This document shows, piece after piece, positions 16,022 through 24,667 of a DNA stretch of 64,000 bases. Position 1 is the stretch's first letter. The number at the start of each line of letters is the position of its first letter. This stretch comes from Tropicibacter sp. Alg240-R139. GTDB taxonomy: Bacteria > Pseudomonadota > Alphaproteobacteria > Rhodobacterales > Rhodobacteraceae. The stretch covers positions 62,001 to 126,000 of the forward strand of contig NZ_UNRA01000006.1 in NCBI RefSeq assembly GCF_900537075.1, read 5' to 3'. The notes beneath the pieces are model-generated. The model was not told the origin of the DNA, ran no database searches, and saw only the letters and a program-made list of their open reading frames with translations. Position numbers and translations under genes: made by a program.

Positions 16022-16789
16022 ATGGACCTGACTCTGGACCACCTGACCCACCGTTATGGCGACATGCTGGTGCTGGATGACGTGTCGCTGCGCATTCCTG
16101 CGGGCGAGATTTTATGTGTCATCGGCCCATCCGGCTGCGGCAAGTCGACCTTGCTGCGCATGCTGGGGGGGCTGGAGCAGCCGGATCAGGGGCGGGTTTT
16201 GCAAGGGGGGGAGGCGCCCGAGGGGTGCCTCAACCCGCTGACGTTCGTGTTTCAGGACTTTGCCCTGTTGCCATGGCGCAGCGTGGCGGGGAACATCTCG
16301 CTGGTGCTTGAGGATCACGGTCTGCCCAAAGCTGAGATCGACCAGATCATCGACAGTGTTCTGGCCCGCACAAAGCTTAGCGATTTCCGGGATGCGCTGC
16401 CCCGGCAGCTATCGGGGGGCATGAAGCAACGGGTGGCTATTGCACGCGCGCTTGCGGTGAACCCGGCGGTGATGCTGCTGGACGAGCCTCTGTCGGCGCT
16501 CGATGCGCAGACGCGCGAACTGCTGATGGAGGATTTGGTGAGCCTCTGGGCCCGCCAGCCGTTCACCGCCGTCTATGTGACTCACAACCTGGCCGAAGCC
16601 GTTCGACTGGGGCACCAGATTGCGGTTCTGTCCAGACGCCCTGGGCGAATCCGCGAGGTGATCCAGATTGACCTGCCGTTGTCTGAACGTGCGCCGGGGT
16701 TGCCGGAACTGGACGCGCTGCAATCGCGCCTGTGGCACCTGATGCGGGACGAGGCCTTGGCGGCTGATCAGGAACTTGTCCATGGCTGA
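16022..16789 (+). CDS. ABC transporter ATP-binding protein (SsuB/TauB type)
   Basis: A 255-residue ATPase with Walker A GPSGCGKST (35-43), Q-loop at about 78 (VFQDF), signature LSGGM (130-134), Walker B MLLDEP (151-156) and a following D-loop SALD. It energises import by the binding protein upstream and the permease downstream. ATG 16022 follows the previous stop by 7 bases, and the gene overlaps the permease start by 8 bases, so expression is coupled. Confidence 0.95.
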   Translation: MDLTLDHLTHRYGDMLVLDDVSLRIPAGEILCVIGPSGCGKSTLLRMLGGLEQPDQGRVLQGGEAPEGCLNPLTFVFQDFALLPWRSVAGNISLVLEDHGLPKAEIDQIIDSVLARTKLSDFRDALPRQLSGGMKQRVAIARALAVNPAVMLLDEPLSALDAQTRELLMEDLVSLWARQPFTAVYVTHNLAEAVRLGHQIAVLSRRPGRIREVIQIDLPLSERAPGLPELDALQSRLWHLMRDEALAADQELVHG

Positions 16790-17570
16790 GCAACATGTGC
16801 CCTTTCGAGGTGGCGGGTTCCGCCCGCAATCCAAGCGCGGCGTGGGCGTATTGGTCTTTGTCTTCGTACTGCTCTTCTTAGAGTGGGGCACGCGCGCTGG
16901 TTGGATTACCAACCTGACCTTGCCGCGGCCGTCGGATGTTGGGGCAACGCTGTTCGATCTGGCGCAGTCCGGGGTACTTTGGACCCATTTGGGGCCATCG
17001 TTGACCCGGTTGATTGTAGGGTCTTTGCTGGGGGTTTCGGCTGGCATTGGCATTGGCGTGCTGATCGGGCTCTTTTCTTATGTTCGCGCTGGATTGGTGC
17101 CGGTCGTGGCTGCGATATTCCCGATTCCGAAGATCGCGCTTTTGCCGTTGTTCGTGATCTGGTTCGGCATTGACGAGGGATCGAAATACGCCCTCATCGC
17201 TTTGGGCACCTTTACCCCAACCATCGTGGCCACCTACGGCGCAGTCGACAACGTGGATCGCGGGTTGATCCGCATGGGGCAGAGCTTTGGCCTGAGCTGG
17301 CTGTCCATCGTGCGCAAGATCGTCCTTCCCGGTGCGTTGCCCGGCATCCTGTCGGGCCTGCGTGTCAGCCTTGCCATCGGGATCATCCTGCTGGTCGCAG
17401 CCGAGATGCTAGGGGCCGAATACGGCGTCGGTGCCTACATCCTGCAGGCCGGATCGCTCTATGATCTTGAGCGGCTTTTTGCCGGTGTGGTCATTCTGTC
17501 GGCACTAGGCGTCCTGACCAGCTGGATCATCGGGAGTTTCGAAAAACGCCTGCTGGCTTGGCGCGCCTGA
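16782..17570 (+). CDS. ABC transporter permease (SsuC/TauC type)
   Basis: A 262-residue inner-membrane permease with about six helices. The cytoplasmic EAA-like loop that contacts the ATPase is seen in the LIRMGQSFGLSWLSIV then KIVLPGALPGILSGL region (about residues 160-190). ATG 16782 is chosen over a TTG two codons earlier. It is the last gene of the importer; the lytic transglycosylase follows after 40 bases and is probably separate. Confidence 0.93.
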   Translation: MAEQHVPFRGGGFRPQSKRGVGVLVFVFVLLFLEWGTRAGWITNLTLPRPSDVGATLFDLAQSGVLWTHLGPSLTRLIVGSLLGVSAGIGIGVLIGLFSYVRAGLVPVVAAIFPIPKIALLPLFVIWFGIDEGSKYALIALGTFTPTIVATYGAVDNVDRGLIRMGQSFGLSWLSIVRKIVLPGALPGILSGLRVSLAIGIILLVAAEMLGAEYGVGAYILQAGSLYDLERLFAGVVILSALGVLTSWIIGSFEKRLLAWRA

Positions 17571-17610
17571 TCGCGGTATCCTGCCTGCAAAACAATGAGC
17601 AGGTGTTGTC

Positions 17611-18750
17611 ATGATGGATCGCAGGTTTTTCTCGCTTGGTGTTGGGGCTTTGGCGTTGTCGGCCTGTGGGTCGAACAATGTGGCCACCCCAGCCGCCAAG
17701 CCTCGGGTGCAATCGGTTCCCAACGCCGGGTGGGACGCTTGGGTTGATGGGTTCAAGGCCCGCGCCGCAGCACAAGGGATTTCCCAGTCCACAATTAACA
17801 CGGCCTTTCGCGGGGCAGGGTATTTGCCCATCGTGATCGAGCGAGATCGAAACCAGACCGAATTCAAACGCACACTTGAGGATTACCTGGCCATTGCCGC
17901 TTCGGACGAGCGGATCGCGACCGGCAAGCAGATGTTGACGCGCTATCGCACGCTTTTGACGCAGCTTGAGGGGCGCTATGGCGTGCCGCCGCAGATCGTG
18001 GTGGCCATTTGGGGGCTCGAAAGCCGTTACGGCGCGCGGCGCGGCGACATACCGGTAGTTTCGGCGCTTTCGACGCTGGCTTATGACGGGCGGCGCGGCG
18101 CGTTTTTCGAAAAGCAACTCGTGGCGGCGCTCAAGATCCTGCAGAACGGTGATACGACGCCTGCCAACATGACCGGCAGTTGGGCCGGGGCGATGGGGCA
18201 TACGCAATTCATCCCGACGTCTTACCTGGCTTATGCGGTGGATTTCACCGGCGATGGCCGTCGTGACATTTGGTCGGATGATCCCACTGATGCTTTGGCT
18301 TCGGCTGCTGCGTATCTGCAGCGATCAGGCTGGGTGCGTGGGCAAACCTGGGGCGGTGAGGTCGGGTCGGCAGCTGCCAGGTCGGCCTCTCCGGTTTCCG
18401 TCATCCAGCCACAAAAGCCGGGGCCGCAGTTTGCAGTGTTCAAGAATTTCTCGGTGATCAAGCGATATAACAACTCGGACAGCTACGCGTTGGGGGTTGG
18501 ACACCTTGCAGATCGGATCGCAGGTGGGGGTCCGCTCAAAACACCATTTGGACCGGATGCAAATGGGTTGACCCTGAATGATCGGAAAGAGCTGCAAACC
18601 CGACTGACGAAGGCTGGATACGATACTGGCGGAGCAGACGGCGTGATCGGGTCGAAGAGCAAGGCAGCGATCAGCAGCTATCAGAGTGCCAATGGACTGT
18701 CGGTGACAGGGGAACCTTCGGCGGCCTTGTTGCAGCGTTTGCGGGGGTAA
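17611..18750 (+). CDS. Lytic murein transglycosylase (MltB-like lipoprotein)
   Basis: A 379-residue outer-membrane or periplasmic enzyme that cleaves peptidoglycan with formation of anhydromuramic ends. The lipobox LSAC puts the lipidated Cys at residue 19. The SLT domain covers about 40-310; IWGLESRYG holds the catalytic Glu137 and GAMGHTQFIPTSY is the usual substrate-groove motif. Residues about 320-378 are a peptidoglycan-binding repeat domain (LQTRLTKAGYDTGGADGVIG). Complete and of normal length. Confidence 0.94.
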   Translation: MMDRRFFSLGVGALALSACGSNNVATPAAKPRVQSVPNAGWDAWVDGFKARAAAQGISQSTINTAFRGAGYLPIVIERDRNQTEFKRTLEDYLAIAASDERIATGKQMLTRYRTLLTQLEGRYGVPPQIVVAIWGLESRYGARRGDIPVVSALSTLAYDGRRGAFFEKQLVAALKILQNGDTTPANMTGSWAGAMGHTQFIPTSYLAYAVDFTGDGRRDIWSDDPTDALASAAAYLQRSGWVRGQTWGGEVGSAAARSASPVSVIQPQKPGPQFAVFKNFSVIKRYNNSDSYALGVGHLADRIAGGGPLKTPFGPDANGLTLNDRKELQTRLTKAGYDTGGADGVIGSKSKAAISSYQSANGLSVTGEPSAALLQRLRG

Positions 18751-18795
18751 GGGGTGCTCTTAAGTTGCTTATGTAATGCCACACCAAAAAGGGCG

Positions 18796-18925
18796 GCTCC
18801 CGCACCCGAGCGATCCCGACTTTGTCGGCACCGCTAGCGGTTTTGGGCCGGGCTCCGGGCAAAGCCCGGCGCCCGGCCCAACGGGAGGAGGAGGCCCGTA
18901 AGGGGCATCGACGACGGGCGGGAGC
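18796..18925 (+). repeat. 130-bp structured interspersed repeat, copy A
   Basis: One of two 130-base copies (the other at 33470-33599). It has 8-base inverted ends GCTCCCGC/GCGGGAGC and four internal hairpins: CCGAC-TTT-GTCGG; CCGC-TA-GCGG; a long G+C-rich stem around 18845-18879 with an AAA loop; and GCCC-GTAA-GGGGC near 18893-18906. The outer arms and first two hairpins are identical between copies, while the last two stems differ by paired changes. It lies between the convergent mltB-like and accA genes. Confidence 0.9.
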
Positions 18926-18956
18926 GCTTCCGGCTTGTCAGATCCAAAAAAGCAAA

Positions 18957-18988
18957 GGTCCGGGCAGGCATGCAACGGACCCTTTTTT
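18957..18988. terminator. Bidirectional terminator between mltB-like gene and accA
   Basis: GGTCCG/CGGACC with a 13-base loop, followed on the plus strand by CCTTTTTTG. On the minus strand the stem is followed by TTTGCTTTTTT. It can serve both converging genes. Confidence 0.75.
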
Positions 18989-19010
18989 GTCTGTTTGATA
19001 TGATAGGTGC

Positions 19011-19973
19011 TTAGGCCGCCAACCCCTTGGAACCCATGTCCAGGAACTTCTTGCGACGGTCTGCCACCAGGGCATCACCGTCCATATCCTTGAGCTCGCC
19101 CAGCATCGCTTCGATCATGTGGCCGACCGATGTAACAGCCGCGACGCGATCGCGATGCGCGCCGCCCTTGGGCTCGACAATAACGCGATCCGCCACGCCC
19201 AGTTTGTGCAAATCCTGGGCCGTCAGGCGCAGGGCCTCGGCCGCTTCGCGCATTTTCTCGGCGTCTTTCCACAGGATCGAGGCGCAGCCTTCGGGAGAGA
19301 TCACCGAGTACACTGAATGTTCGAGCATCGCCACTCGATTGGCGGTGGCAAAGGCAACCGCACCGCCCGAACCACCTTCGCCGATGATGACAGACACCAG
19401 TGGCACGCCGATTTTCAAGCACATTTCGGTCGACCGTGCGATGGCCTCGGATTGGCCGCGCTCTTCGGCGCCTTTGCCGGGATAGGCACCGGGGGTGTCT
19501 ACCAGCGTGATCACCGGCAGACCAAAGCGCCCGGCCATCTCCATCAGGCGGATCGCCTTACGATAGCCTTCGGGACGGGCCATGCCAAAATTACGCTCAA
19601 TCCGGGATTTGGTGTCGGTGCCCTTTTCGTGGCCAATGACGACGACAGGCTGGCCATCAAATCGAGCCAGACCGCCCATAACGGCGTGATCGTCCGCAAA
19701 ATTACGGTCCCCAGCCAGCGGCGTGTAATCGGTGAATAGCGCGTCGATATAGTCTTTGCAGTGGGGACGCTCGGGGTGGCGTGCCACCTGACATTTCCGC
19801 CAAGGCGTCAAGTCCTTGTACAGGTCTTCGAGCAACGAGGCGGCCTTGGCATCCAGAGCGGCGGCCTCTTCGGCTACGTCCATCTCTTCATTGGCGCGTG
19901 CCATTGCACGCAGCTCTTCTGCTTTGCCTTCGATCTCGGCCAGGGGTTTTTCGAAATCCAGATACTGAGTCAT
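19011..19973 (-). CDS. accA: Acetyl-CoA carboxylase carboxyltransferase subunit alpha
   Basis: A 320-residue subunit that, with AccD, transfers the carboxyl group from biotin to acetyl-CoA to make malonyl-CoA for fatty acid synthesis. Family sequence is continuous: [15 protein letters not shown] at the start, [19 protein letters not shown], then [15 protein letters not shown] and [12 protein letters not shown], and the oxyanion-forming [13 protein letters not shown] 19973 has GAGAGG upstream; four extra codons to 19985 are unlikely. AccD is not in this window. Confidence 0.97.
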   Translation of the reverse strand: MTQYLDFEKPLAEIEGKAEELRAMARANEEMDVAEEAAALDAKAASLLEDLYKDLTPWRKCQVARHPERPHCKDYIDALFTDYTPLAGDRNFADDHAVMGGLARFDGQPVVVIGHEKGTDTKSRIERNFGMARPEGYRKAIRLMEMAGRFGLPVITLVDTPGAYPGKGAEERGQSEAIARSTEMCLKIGVPLVSVIIGEGGSGGAVAFATANRVAMLEHSVYSVISPEGCASILWKDAEKMREAAEALRLTAQDLHKLGVADRVIVEPKGGAHRDRVAAVTSVGHMIEAMLGELKDMDGDALVADRRKKFLDMGSKGLAA

Positions 19974-20097
19974 GACGCCTCTCAACGCGGAATTTGCTGG
20001 TTATATGACGTCAGCTTGCCGCAGATGCAACTCAGCAAGATTTGTGAACTGCGATTATGGCACCAATTGGGATGCGAAACAGACCAAAGAGGGCGCA

Positions 20098-20931
20098 ATG
20101 TCGGGCCGATACGAAGACCGCCTGTTGCGGGTTCTGACCTACATCCACGACAACCCTGCGGGGGATTTGTCTCTGGATCGGCTGGCGGACGAGGCTGCGA
20201 TGTCGCGGTTTCACTGGCACCGGGTGTTCCGGGCGATTACTGGTGAGACCTGTGCACAAGCCGTGCGCAGGATGCGAATGAACCGAGCCGCGGTCTGGCT
20301 TGTCCAGACAGGCTGGCCGGTCGAACAAATTGCTGCTCGCTGCGGTTATCCCAATGCGGCCAGCTTTGCCCGCGCATTTGCGGATGATTTCGGACAGCGT
20401 CCGGGTCCGTTTCGCCAAGCAGGGCGTTTGCGCCCGCCTTTGTCGAAACCTGATCCAGGAGAATTTCCCATGCATCCCACCGAAATCCGAACCGAACCCA
20501 AACGCCGCCTGGCGATGCTGCGCCACGAGGGGGCGTATTATACCATCGGCCAAAGCTTTGAGAAATTTGGCGCCATCTGCGAAGCACGTGGGCTGTGGCC
20601 TCAGGTAGGGCCAGTTATTGGCGTTTATCTGGATAACCCCGAAGTCGTGCCCGAGGCAGAACTTAACAGCCTGGCCGGGGCCGAATGGCGCGGCGATAAT
20701 ATCCCTCAGGGGATGGAAGAATGGGTGATTGACGGCGGGAAGACAGCCGTCATGATTCACAAGGGCCCGTATTCCGGGCTGGCGGCGGCTTATCAGGCTT
20801 TGTTCGGGCAATGGTTGCCTGCAAGCGGCGAAGAACCCGCAGATGCGCCCTGCTATGAAGTCAGTCTGAACAATCCGCGCGCTACCGCGCCCGAAGATCT
20901 GTTGACCGAGATCTGCCTGCCGTTGAAGTGA
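20098..20931 (+). CDS. AraC-family regulator with GyrI-like effector domain
   Basis: A 277-residue regulator. The AraC DNA-binding domain comes first (about 8-105) with both helix-turn-helix units, the second around IAARCGYPNAASFARAFADDFG. The C-terminal half (about 122-277) is a GyrI/SoxS-like small-molecule domain, beginning EIRTEPKRRLAMLRHEGAYY. The architecture matches Rob/SbmC-type regulators responding to drugs or amphipathic compounds. ATG 20098 has AAAGAGGG upstream; a longer frame to 19972 would overlap accA's start. Confidence 0.88.
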   Translation: MSGRYEDRLLRVLTYIHDNPAGDLSLDRLADEAAMSRFHWHRVFRAITGETCAQAVRRMRMNRAAVWLVQTGWPVEQIAARCGYPNAASFARAFADDFGQRPGPFRQAGRLRPPLSKPDPGEFPMHPTEIRTEPKRRLAMLRHEGAYYTIGQSFEKFGAICEARGLWPQVGPVIGVYLDNPEVVPEAELNSLAGAEWRGDNIPQGMEEWVIDGGKTAVMIHKGPYSGLAAAYQALFGQWLPASGEEPADAPCYEVSLNNPRATAPEDLLTEICLPLK

Positions 20932-20937
20932 CCTGCG

Positions 20938-21531
20938 TTAGGGAAACAGAACCGGATAAAGCGAGGCAACCAGCAGCAAGGCCATCGCCCAGTTGAACAG
21001 GGTCAACCGGCGCGGGTTTGTCAGAATCCGCGCCATTTGCTGACCCAACACGGTCCAAGTGCTGACGGAGGGCAGATTCACCGCACCAAAGACCACAGCT
21101 ACGATCAAGATAGCGCCGAGCGTCTGGTTGGGGGTATAGGCTGTGGTCGCTGTCAGGACCATGGTCCACGCCTTTGGATTGACCCATTGAAACGCGGCGG
21201 CCTGAAAAAAGCTCATTGGTGAACTGTCGAAGTCTTGTTTTTCGATCGGGGCCGCAGTTGCGATCTTCCATGCGAGAAACAAGAGATAGCCCACTGATAC
21301 GAATTTTAGGACTTGATAGGTGACGGGAAATGCGTCGAACACCTGAATCAGGCCAGCCCCAACCAACAAGATCATGAACACGACACCGAGCCCGATTCCC
21401 AGCATGTGGGGGATCGTGCGGCGGAACCCAAAATTTGCACCTGACGCCATGAGCATCAGGTTGTTGGGGCCCGGTGTGATTGAGGACACGAAGGCGAAAG
21501 CGACAAGCGCAAGGAGGAGGTCGTGGGTCAT
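20938..21531 (-). CDS. LysE-family amino acid exporter
   Basis: A 197-residue inner-membrane protein of the LysE/RhtB family with about six helices. It opens with ITPGPNNLMLMASGANFGFRR preceded by a hydrophobic helix, the clearest family mark, and contains FQWVNPKAW in the middle. Such proteins export amino acids or homoserine lactones. It is divergent from an Lrp-family gene across 73 bases, the usual arrangement where an Lrp protein induces the exporter when its amino acid accumulates. Confidence 0.93.
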   Translation of the reverse strand: MTHDLLLALVAFAFVSSITPGPNNLMLMASGANFGFRRTIPHMLGIGLGVVFMILLVGAGLIQVFDAFPVTYQVLKFVSVGYLLFLAWKIATAAPIEKQDFDSSPMSFFQAAAFQWVNPKAWTMVLTATTAYTPNQTLGAILIVAVVFGAVNLPSVSTWTVLGQQMARILTNPRRLTLFNWAMALLLVASLYPVLFP

Positions 21532-21604
21532 TGCGCGCAGATTTGCGGATTTTGGGGCAAATGAAATTGCGTTTTGTGTTTAAGATGTCCAATCTGCACA
21601 ACTA

Positions 21605-22057
21605 ATGATGAAGAATGATAGAATAAACCAACAGATATTGCATGAATTGTCGCATGACGGTCGCATATCCAACCTGGAACTCGCTGATCGTGTGGGCCTG
21701 TCGCCTTCGGCTTGTTTGCGACGTGTGCAAGAACTTGAACGATCGGGCGTGATTTCCGGCTATCGTGCGGTGCTGAACCCATCTGCAATAGGTATTGGGT
21801 TTGTGGCCTATATCGGGGTCGGGTTGGGCGAGCACAGCAAAGCCACGCAGGAAGGATTCGAGAAAGCGTTGCGGCAGGTGCCCGAGGTTGTGGAGTGCCA
21901 CAACACTACGGGCACAATTGAATACCTTTTGCGCGTCGAATGTGCTGACTTGCCGGCCTACAAGACCTTTCATACCGAAGTTCTTGGCACGTTGCCTCAT
22001 GTCACGTCGATCACATCTTACGTGGTTATCGGCTCTCCCAAAGACTTGCGCGCTTGA
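21605..22057 (+). CDS. Lrp/AsnC-family regulator
   Basis: A 150-residue regulator with an N-terminal helix-turn-helix (ISNLELADRVGLSPSACLRRVQELE) and a C-terminal RAM domain that binds amino acids. Start is ATG 21605 or the next codon, also ATG. It is divergent from the LysE-type exporter and probably controls it in response to the exported amino acid. The second Lrp protein in the window (57773) is clearly distinct in sequence. Confidence 0.93.
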   Translation: MMKNDRINQQILHELSHDGRISNLELADRVGLSPSACLRRVQELERSGVISGYRAVLNPSAIGIGFVAYIGVGLGEHSKATQEGFEKALRQVPEVVECHNTTGTIEYLLRVECADLPAYKTFHTEVLGTLPHVTSITSYVVIGSPKDLRA

Positions 22058-22203
22058 CCGGCGGAGTCTGTGCAGGGGAAAATGTGAACGCCTCAACCCT
22101 TGCCGCGATGGGTTTTGCCGCCTAGGCTCGCTCCTGCTTGTAGCATTTCCGTTGCAAAAGATCGGCAAAAGCCGACAGCAACGTCCTCAACAGGGAGACC
22201 AAT

Positions 22204-22785
22204 ATGAGATCCATTCTGATCGGAGCCGCCGCCGCGCTGTCGTTGATCATCGCGACCGCAGCCGGTGCTGCGCCTTTGAAGCTGAAACCTGCCAGCCCGC
22301 AGCCTGGGGGCCTGAAAGGCGGGTTGTCTGTGACCTATGGGTTTGCCAAGGAAGGCCAGCATATCAAATACCTGTCCGAGGCGCGTTCGGTGTTGAAATC
22401 CGGTGCGAAACGCGGCGCCCCGCTGCGCGGGCTGGATTATCGTGACAACAACAAGGGCGATCCGACTCTGACTTCGGGTCGAGCTGAGAATGTTGCCGCG
22501 TCGATCAAGGGATACATCCGCTTTGACGCGCCGGGCGTCTATCAGATCGACTTTTTTACAAACGACGGGATTGATGCCCGCATTGGCGGGCAGCGCGTGG
22601 GGCGTTTCGATGGCCGCCAGACCTGTGACAGCACCATCGTGTCCGAGGTCGAGGTGCCGCAGGCGGGCTGGTACAAGCTGGATATCCTGTACTTCAACCG
22701 TCTCAACACCTCGTGTCTGATGATGCGTATGGGGGCAAAAGGAAAGAAGATGCAGTGGGTTAAGAACGGCGTGTTTGGCCACTGA
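22204..22785 (+). CDS. Secreted PA14-like domain protein
   Basis: A 193-residue protein with a Sec signal peptide (about 22 residues, cleavage near AGA-AP) and a mature region resembling a PA14 beta-barrel: GYIRFDAPGVYQIDFFTNDG then DARIGGQRVG, and a C-terminal GWYKLDILYFNR. Two cysteines (CDST and SCLMM) could form a disulfide. PA14 domains bind carbohydrates, often as modules of larger enzymes; here the domain stands alone. GGGAG is upstream and a terminator follows. Function unknown. Confidence 0.8.
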   Translation: MRSILIGAAAALSLIIATAAGAAPLKLKPASPQPGGLKGGLSVTYGFAKEGQHIKYLSEARSVLKSGAKRGAPLRGLDYRDNNKGDPTLTSGRAENVAASIKGYIRFDAPGVYQIDFFTNDGIDARIGGQRVGRFDGRQTCDSTIVSEVEVPQAGWYKLDILYFNRLNTSCLMMRMGAKGKKMQWVKNGVFGH

Positions 22786-22813
22786 TCTGACAGCATTCGA
22801 ACGTGAACATTTT

Positions 22814-22847
22814 GCGGCTCGCCCTACACTTGGCGGGCCGTTTTTTT
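22814..22847 (+). terminator. Rho-independent terminator after the PA14-like gene
   Basis: CGGCTCGCC/GGCGGGCCG makes a 9-base-pair stem with one G-U pair and is followed by seven T residues. It ends the rightward PA14-like transcript. The next 166 bases hold no gene I can recognise. Confidence 0.85.
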
Positions 22848-23013
22848 GCTTGGCTCTTCACCAATCGCATCATCGGTTTTGCGAGTGCAGCTATGGCAAT
22901 TCGAAAATGCCATGGGACGTGGTTCGGCGCCTACCATGACGCGTCCGAGGCCGCGACGTCGACCACGCGGGACTGCAAGCGGCGGATGCACAGCCGGTAA
23001 TGTCGCTGTTTCG

Positions 23014-23637
23014 TTATCCCGCCGAGGAGAGGCCGAGCGCATGCCGCAGCGCCAGTTCCGGCGAGGACAGAACAGGCACAGGCGTTGTCACATATTGGCT
23101 TGCCTGAGCCATGGAGGCTTGCGCCAGAACCACACAAGTTATCTCGGGTCGTTGGTCAATGGCCTGATCTATGCGCTTGGCGATTTGTTTGGCAAAGTCT
23201 TCAGGCCGTTGGGTTTCAAACAGCTCCCACAGCTCCGGCAGCGGGAGTGGATGGATGCCCGGGGCCTTACCGATCTCTGCAAACGCCTGCGTTAACAGGT
23301 CGGACGACGGCGCAAGCGTGCTGTCCAGGCAATAGGCCATTAGCACTGGACCACCGGTGGCCGCCGCCGCGTCCATCATCGGGCGATCAATACGCAATGC
23401 ACCAGCATCAACCGCAACCGGGGCAATGCTGGTGCAGGTGCACAGCGCGTTGGGGGCAAGGGCGATCTCGGTCAGGATTTCGTCTGACAGTGCGACGTCA
23501 ATCCCACCCTGCGCGCGCTCGAGCCAATCGGGACGGACAACATGCGTCAGCTTCGCCTCGGGCGCGAGGCGGTTGGCCAGTGCATCAAAGGTGGCGCGAT
23601 GCACATCGGCGGTGTGAAACAGGGTCAGATCGGTCAT
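23014..23637 (-). CDS. Asp/Glu racemase-superfamily protein, atypical
   Basis: A 207-residue protein with the two-lobed racemase fold pattern (an N-terminal TDLTLFHTADVH strand, ALCTCTSIAP in the first lobe, PEITCVVLAQASMAQAS in the second). The first-lobe cysteines are present (CTCTS) but the second-lobe position, normally Cys, reads LAQASM. That argues against two-base racemisation and for a one-cysteine isomerase or decarboxylase-like reaction, or a non-catalytic role. It follows mcl1 on the same strand after a terminator-like hairpin. Substrate unknown. Confidence 0.72.
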   Translation of the reverse strand: MTDLTLFHTADVHRATFDALANRLAPEAKLTHVVRPDWLERAQGGIDVALSDEILTEIALAPNALCTCTSIAPVAVDAGALRIDRPMMDAAAATGGPVLMAYCLDSTLAPSSDLLTQAFAEIGKAPGIHPLPLPELWELFETQRPEDFAKQIAKRIDQAIDQRPEITCVVLAQASMAQASQYVTTPVPVLSSPELALRHALGLSSAG

Positions 23638-23654
23638 TTTTGTATCTCAAAATG

Positions 23655-23680
23655 AAAAGGGGCGCCCGGTTGGACGCCCC
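23655..23680 (-). terminator. Hairpin terminator after mcl1
   Basis: GGGGCG/CGCCCC stem with an inner G+C-rich loop, followed on the minus strand by TTTTC. It lies between mcl1 and the racemase-like gene and could give partial termination. Confidence 0.6.
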
Positions 23681-23707
23681 ATTTATGCATGAATTGCAGG
23701 GAAAGTG

Positions 23708-24667
23708 TCACCCGGCTGCGATCAGTTCCGACTGGGCGACAATCACCTCGGCCTGTTTGATCGAAGCGATGTCGACCAAACGGCCCTTGTAGACGGTGGC
23801 ACCCTCGCCGTTGGCTTTGGCCTGTTCCATTGCGGCCAGGATTTCGCGGGCCTCGGATACGGCTTCTTCGGATGGGGTGAAGACCTCGTTTGCCAATGCG
23901 ATCTGCTTGGGGTGGATGGCCCATTTGCCGACCATGCCCAACGTCGCCGAACGCTTGGCTTGCGCGATGTACCCCTCGTCGTCCGAGAAATCGCCGAAGG
24001 GTCCGTCGACCGGCAGAATGCCATGCGTGCGGCAGGCCGCGACGATGGCGGCTTGCGCCCAGTGCCAAGGATCCGACCAATGCTTCACACCTTCGCGCAG
24101 CATATAGTAGTTTTCCTGCGTGCCGCCGATGCCGGTGGTCTGCATGCCCATCGAGGCGGCAAAATCTGCAGCACCCAAGCTCATCGCCTGCATACGAGGG
24201 GACGAGGCGGCGATGGCTTCGACATGGGCGATGCCAGCGGCGGATTCGATGATCACCTCAAAGCTCACCGGCTTGGTGCGGCCCTTGGCGCGCTCAATAG
24301 CGGTGACCAGAGCGTCGACCGCATAGACGTCTTCGGCACAGCCCACCTTGGGGATCATGATCTGATCAATGCGGTCACCGGCCTGTTCCATCAGGTCGAC
24401 CACGTCGCGATACCAATAGGGCGTGTCCAGGCCGTTGATGCGCACAGACATGTATTTGTTGCCCCAATCGACGTTGTTCAGCGCCTCGATCACATTGGCG
24501 CGGGCCACGTCCTTATCGGAGGGAGCCACCGAATCCTCGAGATCGAGATTGATCACATCCGCAGCAGACGCCGCCATCTTAGGAAAGAGTTTGGTGTTGG
24601 AGCCCGGGCCGAACAATTGGCAGCGGTTGGGGCGCGCGGGGGCAGCGGGCTGAATGCGGAAGCTCAT
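23708..24667 (-). CDS. mcl1: L-malyl-CoA/beta-methylmalyl-CoA lyase
   Basis: A 319-residue TIM-barrel enzyme of the citrate lyase beta family. It cleaves malyl-CoA and methylmalyl-CoA in the ethylmalonyl-CoA pathway, giving glyoxylate with acetyl-CoA or propionyl-CoA. The sequence matches the Rhodobacter Mcl1 type throughout: RPNRCQLFGPGSNTKLFPKM at the start, VINLDLEDSV with metal-binding Asp/Glu, SFEVIIESAAGI, a conserved MSLGAADFAASMGM, and KWAIHPKQIALAN. GGAGATCAC precedes the ATG. It marks an organism using this route for C2 assimilation. Confidence 0.95.
   Translation of the reverse strand: MSFRIQPAAPARPNRCQLFGPGSNTKLFPKMAASAADVINLDLEDSVAPSDKDVARANVIEALNNVDWGNKYMSVRINGLDTPYWYRDVVDLMEQAGDRIDQIMIPKVGCAEDVYAVDALVTAIERAKGRTKPVSFEVIIESAAGIAHVEAIAASSPRMQAMSLGAADFAASMGMQTTGIGGTQENYYMLREGVKHWSDPWHWAQAAIVAACRTHGILPVDGPFGDFSDDEGYIAQAKRSATLGMVGKWAIHPKQIALANEVFTPSEEAVSEAREILAAMEQAKANGEGATVYKGRLVDIASIKQAEVIVAQSELIAAG

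Noticed and set aside
22846-23295. 149-codon plus-strand frame in the gap after the PA14-like gene
   Set aside because: It begins inside the terminator region and runs opposite the racemase-like gene; very Arg-rich without pattern.
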